Positions 26,678 to 34,209 of a stretch of 64,000 nt of DNA are shown here, piece by piece. The position numbers and the translations under genes were made by a program. The stretch spans positions 1-64,000 of the forward strand of contig NZ_WOTB01000016.1 of NCBI RefSeq assembly GCF_011516835.1. Direction: 5' to 3'. How positions within the stretch are numbered: the stretch's first letter is position 1; every line of letters begins with the position of its first letter. This DNA comes from Acetobacter musti. Lineage in GTDB: Bacteria; Pseudomonadota; Alphaproteobacteria; Acetobacterales; Acetobacteraceae. The notes below the pieces were generated by a model, which was not told where the DNA came from, did not search any database, and saw only the letters and a list, made by a program, of their open reading frames with translations.

Positions 26678-26762
26678 AAAGAAGTTTTTGGTGAAGCTTT
26701 TTTCAAAAAGCTTCAGAAGACGCCGCCTTTTTGAAAAAAAGCCGGCACCCAGAAACTTTTGC
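26678..26762 (+). repeat. Structured repeat family A, copy 2
   Basis: Same order as copy 1: AAGTTTTTGG, TGAAGCTTTTT hairpin, GCCGCCTTTTT hairpin (its right arm reads GCCGGC, so partly mismatched), then CCCAGAAACTT. It lies 3' of the aquaporin gene. The following bases TTATTAAAGACTTATCG are shared with copy 1. Confidence 0.8.
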
Positions 26763-26839
26763 TGTTTTTTATTAAAGACTTATCGTGGAGGGCAAGGCCC
26801 TGCTCTGGGCCAGATCCGTGATCTTTACGGCGAACAATC

Positions 26840-27090
26840 TCACGATTTCAGCATTTCCTGAAGAACGGTGATGACGCGGGGATCGGTGGACTGGGCGACG
26901 TTGAAGCGCAGGAAGCGGGAGGCTGACTGCGAGATGCTGAAGACGTTTCCGGGGGCGAGGATGATGTTTCGTTCCAGGCAGGCGCGGGTGATGGCGAGAG
27001 CGTCCTGGCCGGCGGGCGGGCTGATCCGTGACGGGTGGTTCGTGGGGATAAGGGCTTTATCGTTGCCGCGGACATCGCTCCGGGCATGAT
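26840..27090 (-). pseudogene. C-terminal fragment of a MocR/PdxR-type GntR regulator
   Basis: The minus strand encodes DALAITRACLERNIILAPGN then VFSISQSASRFLRFNVAQST and DPRVITVLQEMLKS, ending at a stop at 26840-26842. This matches the C-terminus of the aminotransferase-like domain of MocR-family regulators (APGNVFS, RFNVA). About 50-80 residues are readable; the rest of the domain and the N-terminal helix-turn-helix are missing upstream, where 27100-27320 shows no convincing continuation. It is a gene relic. From 27100 to 27438 I see only the candidate pstS promoter region. Confidence 0.75.
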
Positions 27091-27324
27091 TACGAGGTAT
27101 GGCGCGCGCAGATCAGGCTGTGGGAATGGTGACGCTGGTCATGAGCCCCTGTTCTGATGGAGCGGGGCAGGGTGTCGCGGCCGGCGGAATGTGCGGGCGG
27201 TCGGTGCTGTCGCGCTGGTGTCTTTGACGCGGGAGGGAGGGGCGGCGTTCATGACGCTGACCGGGGGCTGATCGCGAAAATCGGGAAGTCGCTGTCGAAG
27301 GGGGACGTTCCGGGCCGCATGGCG

Positions 27325-27342
27325 TTGTCATAGAGACATCAT
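27325..27342 (+). promoter_or_regulatory. Candidate Pho box upstream of pstS
   Basis: TTGTCATAGAGACATCAT matches the Pho-box consensus at 12 of 18 positions, with a good first half (TTGTCAT) and a weak second half. It lies about 96 bases before the pstS start. Expected biologically, since pstS is a core PhoB target, but weaker than the site before pstC. Confidence 0.4.
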
Positions 27343-27438
27343 TTTTCTGCTCCGGGGAAGTGGAGTAGGAGGGGCGTGGAATGGTGCTGAATGAGCGCCT
27401 GTGGCCGGTGTTGTGCCGGTCGTTTTGAGGAGTAAGAC

Positions 27439-28467
27439 ATGCTGTCCTGTCATCGCTTTCTTGCAGTGCTCATGCTGACAGCGGCGCCTGCCGGTCTGTT
27501 TGCGTCCGCGGCTCAGGCTTCCGCGGCCGAGATCACGGGGGCCGGATCGAGCTTTGCGGCGCCGATCTATCAGGCATGGGGCGACAAGGCGAAGGCGTCG
27601 ACGGGCATTGCGCTGAATTATCAGAGCGTCGGATCGAGCGCCGGTCAGAACCTGGTGACGGCGGGCACGGTCGATTTCGGGGCGTCCGATGCGCCGATGG
27701 CGCCGGAGAAGCTGGCTTCGGCGTCTCTGTATCAGTTTCCGACGGTGATGGGCGGCATTGTTCCGATCGTGAACATTCCGGGGATTGCTTCCAATCAGCT
27801 GAAGCTGACGGGACCGGTTCTGGCGGAGATTTATCTCGGCAACATCACGGCCTGGAACGATCCGAAGATCGTGGCGCTGAATCCGGGCCTGAAGCTTCCG
27901 GACACGGCGATCGCGGCGGTGCATCGTGCTGACGGTTCGGGCACGTCCTTCGTGTTCACCTCCTATCTGACCAAAGTGTCGCCGGCATGGAAAGACGCCG
28001 TAGGCGCGGCGACGTCGGTTCAGTGGCCGGGTGGTGCGGGCGCGCGTGGTAATGACGGTGTCGGCGCTTCGGTGCGGGCGACCGAGGGCGGCATCGGCTA
28101 TGTCGAGTATGCCTATGCGCGGCGCAACGGCATTCCGACGGCGCTGCTGCAGGACAAGGCGGGCGAGTTCGTGACGGCTGATCTGACGAGCTTCTCGGCG
28201 GCGGCGGCTTCGGCGGACTGGGATCATGCCTCGCATTTCGCGGTGGATCTGCTGGATGGCGAGGGCAAGGGCGTGTGGCCGATCATGTCGGCGACGTTCG
28301 TTCTGGTTCCGACGGCGCCGAAGGATGCGGCTCGCGGAAAGGCTGTTTACTCGTTCTTTGATTATTCGTTCCGCACGGGTGATGCGACGGCGAAGGGGCT
28401 GGATTATGTGGCGCTGCCTGAGAGCGTGAAGCAGAAGGTTGAGGCCGGATATCCGGGTAAGAACTGA
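27439..28467 (+). CDS. pstS: Phosphate ABC transporter substrate-binding protein PstS
   Basis: Periplasmic phosphate-binding protein of 342 residues with a signal peptide cleaved near AQASAAE. The start has a strong ribosome site (GAGGAGTAAGAC then ATG). The mature protein opens EITGAGSSFAAPIYQAWGDK, the hallmark of PstS, with phosphate ligands expected in GAGSSF, VDFGASDAPM and RADGSGTSFVFTSYL. It delivers phosphate to PstCAB, whose genes lie 11 kb upstream on the same strand. It is a single gene closed by a strong terminator at 28542-28581. The split between pstS and pstCAB allows higher expression of the binding protein. Confidence 0.96.
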   Translation: MLSCHRFLAVLMLTAAPAGLFASAAQASAAEITGAGSSFAAPIYQAWGDKAKASTGIALNYQSVGSSAGQNLVTAGTVDFGASDAPMAPEKLASASLYQFPTVMGGIVPIVNIPGIASNQLKLTGPVLAEIYLGNITAWNDPKIVALNPGLKLPDTAIAAVHRADGSGTSFVFTSYLTKVSPAWKDAVGAATSVQWPGGAGARGNDGVGASVRATEGGIGYVEYAYARRNGIPTALLQDKAGEFVTADLTSFSAAAASADWDHASHFAVDLLDGEGKGVWPIMSATFVLVPTAPKDAARGKAVYSFFDYSFRTGDATAKGLDYVALPESVKQKVEAGYPGKN

Positions 28468-28473
28468 GCCGTT

Positions 28474-28535
28474 CTTTTCGGGGTACTGTCCCCGGTCCGG
28501 TAAAGGGGATGCGGTCCTTTTGATCCGGGTTTGTT
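28474..28535 (+). repeat. Structured repeat family B, copy 3 (degenerate)
   Basis: TTTTCGGGGTACTGTCCCCGG followed by AAAGGGGATGCGGTCCTTTT and TGATCC, the family B order with several changes. It lies directly after pstS and before its terminator. Confidence 0.6.
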
Positions 28536-28541
28536 AATCTG

Positions 28542-28581
28542 AAAGGGGGTGAAGAGGGTTCAGACCTCTTCACCCCTTTTT
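28542..28581 (+). terminator. Rho-independent terminator of pstS
   Basis: Perfect 12-base arms GGGGTGAAGAGG and CCTCTTCACCCC with a 7-base loop, followed by TTTTT; the run AAA before the stem pairs with the T-run so it may work in both directions. It lies 75 bases after the pstS stop. Confidence 0.9.
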
Positions 28582-28622
28582 GTTCTGGCGTTTATGTGTT
28601 TTGCGAATGCGGGCGGGATGGC

Positions 28623-28682
28623 TTTTCGGGGCTTTGCCCCGAGCCTCCACAAAGGGACGCAGTCCCTTTGATCCCGGTTTGT
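28623..28682 (+). repeat. Structured repeat family B, copy 4
   Basis: Near-exact family B copy: CGGGGCTTTGCCCCG hairpin, then AAAGGGACGCAGTCCCTTT hairpin and GATCCCGGTTT. The similarity to copy 1 continues to about 28745 (GGGCAGAGCC, GTTTGCAA, TACATAAACGCC). It lies between the convergent pstS and PaiB-like genes. Confidence 0.8.
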
Positions 28683-28825
28683 TAAATTAAAAAGTGAAGG
28701 GCAGAGCCATGCTTTGTCTCCTGTTTGCAAGGTACATAAACGCCTTTGTTATGGCCGGACAAAGTCTGTGGGTCCGGGTTAAAGTCGTGAAAAAGTTGTT
28801 GTCCTGCTGATGAAAGATGGTTTCG

Positions 28826-29461
28826 TCAGCTCTGTTTCCGCACTGGGACGAGGGATGCGACCTGACGGTCCGAAGGCCGGTTGCTGGCGGAGAGGCCGGC
28901 GGCGATGGCTGCCCGGTCGGCGTCGCTTTTGTTCTGGCTCATCTTACGTTTTCCTTCGATCCGGGTGACGGGCATGCGGAGGCCGACGATGCCGCGGAGG
29001 AGAGCGTTTATGAAATCCGGCGGTGCGTCGGAGACGGCCCAGGGCGTGGCGCGGTCGCGTTCGTGCCGGTCTGTCAGGCGTTGCACGACAGCGAGCAGGC
29101 GGTCGGTATCGGTGAAAAATTCGACGGGGCCGTAAGCGTGGACGGCGATGTAGTTCCAGGTCGGGACGACCTTTCCGGTTTCTTTTTTGGCCGGATACCA
29201 GGCGGGGGTGATGTAGGCGTCCGGTCCTGAGAAGATTGCCAGGGCGTCTCCGAGAGATGGCTGACGCCACTGGGGGTTGGCTCTTGCAAGGTGGCCGTAG
29301 AGAACGCCGTGTTCACCTTCGGTTTCCTCGAGGAAGAGGGGAAGCGGGGTTGTGACAGGGCCGTCCGGTGTGGCGGTGACGAAGCTGGCCAGGCCGACTG
29401 AGCGGATTGTGGCCCGGATGCTGTCTTTGTCGTCGTCGCGGAAATCCGGTGGTGTGTACAT
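28826..29461 (-). CDS. PaiB-like FMN-binding split-barrel protein
   Basis: Protein of 211 residues of the PaiB family (annotated as FMN-binding negative transcriptional regulator). I start at the ATG at 29461 because the family begins MYTPPDF; an upstream ATG at 29476 adds five residues. Family features are LASFVTATPDGPVTTPLPLF, YGHLARANPQW, SGPDAYITPAWYPAKKETGK and VPTWNYIAVHAYG. It is a split-barrel flavin-binding fold; the reaction or DNA target is not established. In Bacillus, PaiB is linked to repression of sporulation and protease genes, which does not carry over here. A transcript unit of its own. Confidence 0.88.
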   Translation of the reverse strand: MYTPPDFRDDDKDSIRATIRSVGLASFVTATPDGPVTTPLPLFLEETEGEHGVLYGHLARANPQWRQPSLGDALAIFSGPDAYITPAWYPAKKETGKVVPTWNYIAVHAYGPVEFFTDTDRLLAVVQRLTDRHERDRATPWAVSDAPPDFINALLRGIVGLRMPVTRIEGKRKMSQNKSDADRAAIAAGLSASNRPSDRQVASLVPVRKQS

Positions 29462-29565
29462 GGGCTGTTCCCGCAAGGCCGATCCGGTTCGCCGGGCCGG
29501 GTGATGAGTCTTGTTAGTATGGCTGAATGTCGGGTGGCTTCAATATTGTAGGGGGGCTTTTTTCT

Positions 29566-29640
29566 GGTGAAGCTTTTTCGGGAGGATGCGGGGAGCGCCG
29601 CCTTTTTGAAAAAAGGCGGCACCCAAAAACTTTTATTGTT
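29566..29640 (+). repeat. Structured repeat family A, copy 3 (partly degenerate)
   Basis: The first hairpin is damaged (GGTGAAGCTTTTTCGGGAGG), the second is intact (GCCGCCTTTTT/AAAAAGGCGGC) and the closing CACCCAAAAACTTTT is exact. It lies between the PaiB-like gene and the 3' end of the glycosyltransferase gene, with family B copy 5 next to it. Confidence 0.7.
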
Positions 29641-29744
29641 TTTATATTGAAGGTTTATCGTGGAGGGCTTGCTGGTCTGGCTGAACAGATGACGGGGATT
29701 TAAAGAATACAACGTCATCAGTTTGTTAAAGTAGTTTCTGACAG

Positions 29745-29802
29745 ACCGGGATCAAAGGGACTGCGTCCCTTTGTGGGGTTCGGGGCAAAGCCCCTAAAAC
29801 CT
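29745..29802 (-). repeat. Structured repeat family B, copy 5 (reverse orientation)
   Basis: Read on the minus strand it gives GGGGCTTTGCCCCGAACCCC, then AAAGGGACGCAGTCCCTTT and GATCCCGGT. It is the only copy in reverse orientation, and faces the 3' end of the minus-strand glycosyltransferase gene, so all copies lie downstream of a gene. Confidence 0.8.
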
Positions 29803-29944
29803 TCCGGACAGAACAGATCCCCGCGCCGAAAATCCTGATTTCGGGGCTCTCTTATAATATATCACCAAAACACAGGACGATTTTTTCAGGTTCTGGCGAA
29901 ACCCGGTTCCGGTTTGCTGATGACCGGCGCCGGGTGCGAGGGGA

Positions 29945-31390
29945 TCAGAGCCAGGAGATGATGGTGTTTTCCTTGTCTTCCATAACGTCCGTCCGGGCGG
30001 CGCGGGGCAGGCTGCACAGGGCGAGAAGGAGGTCATTGTAAGACAGGGTGCTGCCATGCAGCCTGACGAAATCCAGGAATTTCTGTTTTGTCTCCATGTG
30101 AAGCGGGCAGTTCGACAGCGTGACGCCGCTGCTGGTTTTCTCGCTGAGGAAGAGGGTTTCCCAGTCGGAGGCGGCATCGCGGTTACATTCGATGGCGGCG
30201 CCGTGGTCCAGCGGAATGAAGCAGAGATACTTGCCGGTGACGGGGGATTTCAGATGGATGCCGTCGCTGTCTCCGGCTTTTTCGATGATGAATTTATAGG
30301 CGCAGAGGTAACGCTCATCGTTCTTTATATAGAACGGAATGTTATCGACCGCATGGCCGTTCTCCGCGACGAGATAAATATGTCCGGGATCATCGTTGTA
30401 GATGATCCCTGAGATTTTCGGCGATGCATCGTCTTCCGGGTGCTGGTGCATGAACCGGTTGTGCTGATTGAGGGCGATGCCGTGGCCGGTATGGGTGCGG
30501 AGACCGAAGACCTTTCCGGCCGGACCGCGACCGAAGGGGATGGCCGGGAAGCCGGAGAGGGAGGCGGCGTAAGTCCGGACGCAGGCTTCTTTGATCTGCT
30601 GCGCGATGGCGTTCGCTTTCGCGATGGTTTCGGGGCGTTCTTCCCGGTAGATGTCGTTGCGGTTGAAATGATCCCAGTATCCGGTTGAATCGGCCAGGTC
30701 GGCGCCGGCGCGCTTGCGGATACGCTCGACGTAATGCTCCATCGTACGGCTGAAATAGTGATTGATGGCGGCATGGGTCCAGTCGATGGTTTTGCAGGCC
30801 TCGGCGACCCAGGTGATCGGCTGGCCGCAGGCATCGGCGTAGTTCATGCCTTCGACGCTGAAGCGGTGCGGGTTGATGTATTCCGAGGAACAGGTTTCTG
30901 GCCGGATGAAGCTCTTGATCAGGCGCTGGTCGTCGAGATCCTTCGTCGCGTGGAATCTGAAGGCGTCGTAAGCGGGGATTTTGGTTTTCAGCACGCGATG
31001 GCCGCTGCCGTAGATGCGCCAGTTCAGACCGACGGCGTTGAAACCGTCGAATTTCGCGAGGAAGTCGCCGATGGCGGGGGCTTCGTCCAGCGAGAGATAT
31101 TCGTCGCCGTCGAGGAAGCCAATCCAGTCGAAAACGCCGACGGATCTGCGGCAGGCTTCCATGAAGGAGTTCGCCTGGCGCCAGTAGAAATCCGGGGTGG
31201 CGACCGGGTCGGTGCGGGTGAGTTCGATATCGCGGATGGTGGAGGCGGCCTGGATGACCTCATATGTGCCGTCTGTGGAGTGGTCATCGAAGATAAAGAG
31301 CTTGTCCACGCCCTGTGCGAAGTGCCATCCGATCCAGGAACCGATATCCTGCACTTCATTTTTAACGAACAGAGCGAGGGCTACTTTCAC
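29945..31390 (-). CDS. Glycosyltransferase, GT2/GT92-like, with a C-terminal extension
   Basis: Protein of 481 residues. The N-terminal 230 residues form a GT-A domain of the Glyco_tranf_2_4 kind: VALALFVKNEVQDIGSWIGW, FIFDDHSTDGTYEVI for the nucleotide sugar and WIGFLDGDEYL with the metal-binding Asp residues. Residues from about 290 form a second part with SPVTGKYLCFIPLDHGAAIE and WETLFLSEKTSSGVTL, which resembles the repeated strands of a beta-trefoil or fascin-like fold. There is no signal peptide or membrane helix. It likely moves a sugar onto a surface glycan or protein; acceptor unknown. It stands alone, with AT-rich DNA (31391-31512) before its start. Confidence 0.85.
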   Translation of the reverse strand: MKVALALFVKNEVQDIGSWIGWHFAQGVDKLFIFDDHSTDGTYEVIQAASTIRDIELTRTDPVATPDFYWRQANSFMEACRRSVGVFDWIGFLDGDEYLSLDEAPAIGDFLAKFDGFNAVGLNWRIYGSGHRVLKTKIPAYDAFRFHATKDLDDQRLIKSFIRPETCSSEYINPHRFSVEGMNYADACGQPITWVAEACKTIDWTHAAINHYFSRTMEHYVERIRKRAGADLADSTGYWDHFNRNDIYREERPETIAKANAIAQQIKEACVRTYAASLSGFPAIPFGRGPAGKVFGLRTHTGHGIALNQHNRFMHQHPEDDASPKISGIIYNDDPGHIYLVAENGHAVDNIPFYIKNDERYLCAYKFIIEKAGDSDGIHLKSPVTGKYLCFIPLDHGAAIECNRDAASDWETLFLSEKTSSGVTLSNCPLHMETKQKFLDFVRLHGSTLSYNDLLLALCSLPRAARTDVMEDKENTIISWL

Positions 31391-31512
31391 GTTATTTTCC
31401 TGTTAGTCTGTTTCTGACGATCTTTCCGAAGAAAGATAGCCGTAATGACGGTTCAATATAACCCTGTCTGAATGACGGGTAATCATGATCCGGTTTCAAT
31501 ATCATCGGTTTA

Positions 31513-32697
31513 TTAAGGATCGGTCGCGACAGCAGGGATGGTGGTGGCGTAGCGCGGCCAGCCGGCGATGAGGGTGTGGACGACCTTGCTGCCGACGCGC
31601 CAGGCGGCCTCATAGGCGGGAATGCCGTCGTCGGGGTAGGAGGCGGTGACGGATTGCAGGGTGGTCTGGCCTTTCGGCGGCAGGGTGTAGTTGGAGGCGG
31701 TGCGCAGAACCATGAGGCGGCGGAAATCGGCGCGGTGCATGTGGTCGAGGCGGGTCATGGCGGCGGCGATGGCGGAATCCTCCATGTTGCTCATGGCGAA
31801 GACGTCGTGCCCGGCGGTGAACAGGCGGACCCAGTCGCGGGCGTAGTGATTGAGATGGGTGCCGTGCCAGTAAAGATCGGAGGCGAAGCTGTCGCCCATG
31901 ATGACGGCGGGGGCGTGACGGGCGCCGGTGTAGGCTGACCAGCCTTTTGAGAACTGTGCCATTGCCGGAGTGTTCATGAGCGCGGTGTCGCGCGTGGTCT
32001 GCCAGGCCCATTGCGCGAGGCCGGCGTTGAGCGGGAAGACGATGGGGTAATCGGCCATGGGGCCGTGATCGGTTGCGGGACTGATGCCGGGGCTGGAGCT
32101 GGAGCCGGTGCCGTCCAGCGTGTCCGGGCGGGTAGTGCCGTTGACATAGAGTCCGTAGGGCCAGTCTGACGGGGCTTCGCGCATGTCGATGGACTGGGCG
32201 ACATCATTGACGACGTAGCGGGCCCAGGCGGCGGAGCCGACGGAGGCGACTGCCGGGTCGACGCCTGCGATGCCGGCGACGAGCCAGTAGCTCTGGCGGA
32301 GATCGAAGCGCGGATCGGTGCCGAGAGCCATGACCGATGCGCCGGCGTTGACGAGAGTCATGCCGGTGAGGACGACGATTTCGGAGTGATCGGGGGTGGC
32401 GAGGATGGGGTGGACGCCGCCGGGGAAGTCGATTTTTTCGGTGAGGTGTTCGCGTTCGGCCCAGAGCTGCAGCTCGCCGGGCTTGTCGCCGGTGTCGTTG
32501 CCGTTTTCGAATGTGGTGAGGATGACGACCTTGACAGGCCAGGGGGCGGGGGTTTGCGCCCGCGCGGCGGTGACCGTGAGGCTGCCCAGGAGGGCGGCGG
32601 CGCGGGCGAGACGGATGAGGGCGGCAGGGCGGCGGATGGTTCCGGTCCGGAGGGCGGGAGCGGAGCGGGGCGTATTGTCGGGGAAGGGCTGCGGCAT
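31513..32697 (-). CDS. Exported purine nucleoside permease (NUP) family protein
   Basis: Protein of 394 residues with an N-terminal signal peptide (hydrophobic region 28-45, ending ARAQTPAPWP). The mature part matches the NUP family: VVILTTFENGNDTGDKPGEL, WLVAGIAGVDPAVASVGSAA and MGDSFASDLYWHGTHL. The name nucleoside permease comes from a Candida protein, but the fold is related to nucleoside phosphorylases, so in bacteria it may bind or split purine nucleosides in the periplasm. An exported adenosine deaminase is encoded nearby (35656-37197), which supports a periplasmic purine role. Confidence 0.87.
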   Translation of the reverse strand: MPQPFPDNTPRSAPALRTGTIRRPAALIRLARAAALLGSLTVTAARAQTPAPWPVKVVILTTFENGNDTGDKPGELQLWAEREHLTEKIDFPGGVHPILATPDHSEIVVLTGMTLVNAGASVMALGTDPRFDLRQSYWLVAGIAGVDPAVASVGSAAWARYVVNDVAQSIDMREAPSDWPYGLYVNGTTRPDTLDGTGSSSSPGISPATDHGPMADYPIVFPLNAGLAQWAWQTTRDTALMNTPAMAQFSKGWSAYTGARHAPAVIMGDSFASDLYWHGTHLNHYARDWVRLFTAGHDVFAMSNMEDSAIAAAMTRLDHMHRADFRRLMVLRTASNYTLPPKGQTTLQSVTASYPDDGIPAYEAAWRVGSKVVHTLIAGWPRYATTIPAVATDP

Positions 32698-32719
32698 TGT
32701 TGTTGTGACCCGGATTTAG

Positions 32720-33031
32720 TTGCATCATGGATATGACCGGCTGTCCTGTGCCTGTCGAGTGTCCTGTCCTGTCCTGCTTCCGGGTCTGTCGTTCGGGCGG
32801 AGCTGCCGCTGGCCGGAGTTACTGTCGGCCGGAAGGTTCGCCCGTGGGCGCTGCTTGGGGGTCGGACTTCTGCCCGATAACGGGCTTTCGCTGTTTATGA
32901 TGACCGTTCCGCTGCCTGTGGTGTTTCTGCGACGGATCACCATTGAGGAGCGCGCGCTGTCCGGCGCTTTCGGGCCGGCATGGCTGGAGTGCCGTGCTTA
33001 TAGCTGGCGGCTGCTCCCCCGGCTCTGGTGA
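32720..33031 (+). pseudogene. C-terminal fragment of an isoprenylcysteine methyltransferase-like membrane protein
   Basis: The last 50 residues of an open frame of 103 codons read FMMTVPLPVVFLRRITIEER and ALSGAFGPAWLECRAYSWRL, ending LLPRLW. This is the C-terminal signature of the ICMT/PEMT family (RI..EE..L...FG..Y..Y...). The usual upstream membrane helices are missing and the first half of the frame is Cys/Arg-rich without family features, so I regard it as a relic rather than a working gene. 33032-33147 holds nothing I can name. Confidence 0.6.
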
Positions 33032-33147
33032 GCCTGCGACCCGGTTTTTTTCTGGGTTGTGAAAAATCCGGGTTTCTCGTCGGCTTGGAGTCAGTGAGCC
33101 GGTCGGCGAGGGCTGACGTGTTGCGGATGCCGGGAGAGCGGGGTGTG

Positions 33148-34062
33148 TCAGGGGGATGTGATGGCGGGTTTCTGGCGGACCGGGACGGGGACGTTGCAGA
33201 GGGCGACGCCGTGGGCGGGGCGGACGAAGAACTGATCCGTGCGGCTGGCGCGGGCGTTCAGGTAGTCCGTGAAGGTCGGGCTGCCGGTGCGCATGACCTG
33301 GAGGTGCGGCTGCTGCGTGGCGGGCAGGTCTGTGGCCGGGGTGATGCTGCGGATGACGATATTCTGTGATTTATCGGCGTAAAATCCCAGGCTGGCTGTG
33401 CCGCGTGGCAGTGCGCCGAGCGTTTCCATGCCGGTCAGGACGCGGCCGGTCATGGCGAGGTTGCGGTCGAGCTGGCGCGGGGCTTCGCTGCTGACGGCGT
33501 AGAGTTCCTGCCCGTTTCCGGTATCGGGTGGCATGTCGCGTGCGACGCCGATCATGCCGTAGCAATGGGCGGCCCAGACGCGGCCGCCATCTGTTCCGAC
33601 GGGCCAGCCATCGGCGAAACCGGAGGACGGGGCGTAGGGGGCCGGGAAGCCGAGCGGGCGGATGGCGACGCCCTGAGCGGGGCGGTCGTATTCGGCGGGC
33701 GGGCGTGCGACGAAACCGGCGGGTGGCTTTGCTTTCTGGTCCGGGGCAGACCACTGCACGACGTAATTGTCCTGGACGCGGACGATGGCGCCGTTATCCC
33801 ACCAGCGGGCGTGGGCCAGGCGCATGACGTTGGCGGTGTGGACCGGGGCGAACTGCGGGGCGAGTTCGATGACGATCTGCGGACCGCTGGCCAGGGTCAT
33901 GACCAGGAGACGGTTTTCGGGAACGTCGCTCCAGGCGCTGTCCGGGGCGTGGGCCACGATCTCGGCGGGGTTGAGGGCCGGTGCGGGAGCGGGTGCTGCG
34001 AGGGTGGTGGCGGGGAGCAGCAGGGCGAGAACGGGGAGGATATGGCGCATGGGGACGATCAT
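33148..34062 (-). CDS. Exported cyclophilin-type peptidyl-prolyl isomerase
   Basis: Periplasmic protein of 304 residues with a signal peptide (residues 5-23, ILPVLALLLPATTLAAPA). The start at 34062 has GGAG seven bases before it. The cyclophilin domain begins LLVMTLASGPQIVIELAPQF and includes HTANVMRLAHARWWDN, AHCYGMIGVARDMPPDTGNG and the late loop MTGRVLTGMETLGALPRG. The catalytic Arg/Gln pattern of cyclophilin A is only partly kept, so activity may be low. Large alphaproteobacterial cyclophilins of this kind assist folding of exported proteins. It diverges from rarA. Confidence 0.87.
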   Translation of the reverse strand: MIVPMRHILPVLALLLPATTLAAPAPAPALNPAEIVAHAPDSAWSDVPENRLLVMTLASGPQIVIELAPQFAPVHTANVMRLAHARWWDNGAIVRVQDNYVVQWSAPDQKAKPPAGFVARPPAEYDRPAQGVAIRPLGFPAPYAPSSGFADGWPVGTDGGRVWAAHCYGMIGVARDMPPDTGNGQELYAVSSEAPRQLDRNLAMTGRVLTGMETLGALPRGTASLGFYADKSQNIVIRSITPATDLPATQQPHLQVMRTGSPTFTDYLNARASRTDQFFVRPAHGVALCNVPVPVRQKPAITSP

Positions 34063-34209
34063 GACTGCTCCGAAACGAGTGTGGCAAGCGGGTTTGCGCG
34101 CGAAGTGTGCGGTCCCGGCGGGTATGCGTTCGTGGTGTTTCCTTTCTGGCCGATGTCTTTAGAAAAACAGCGGGTCGGGGTGTGATATGGAATTCTTTCG
34201 GGGCGACGG

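Noticed and set aside
28542-28581. The pstS terminator as a riboswitch element
   Set aside because: It is a simple perfect stem with a T-run after a stop codon and no downstream gene in that direction.
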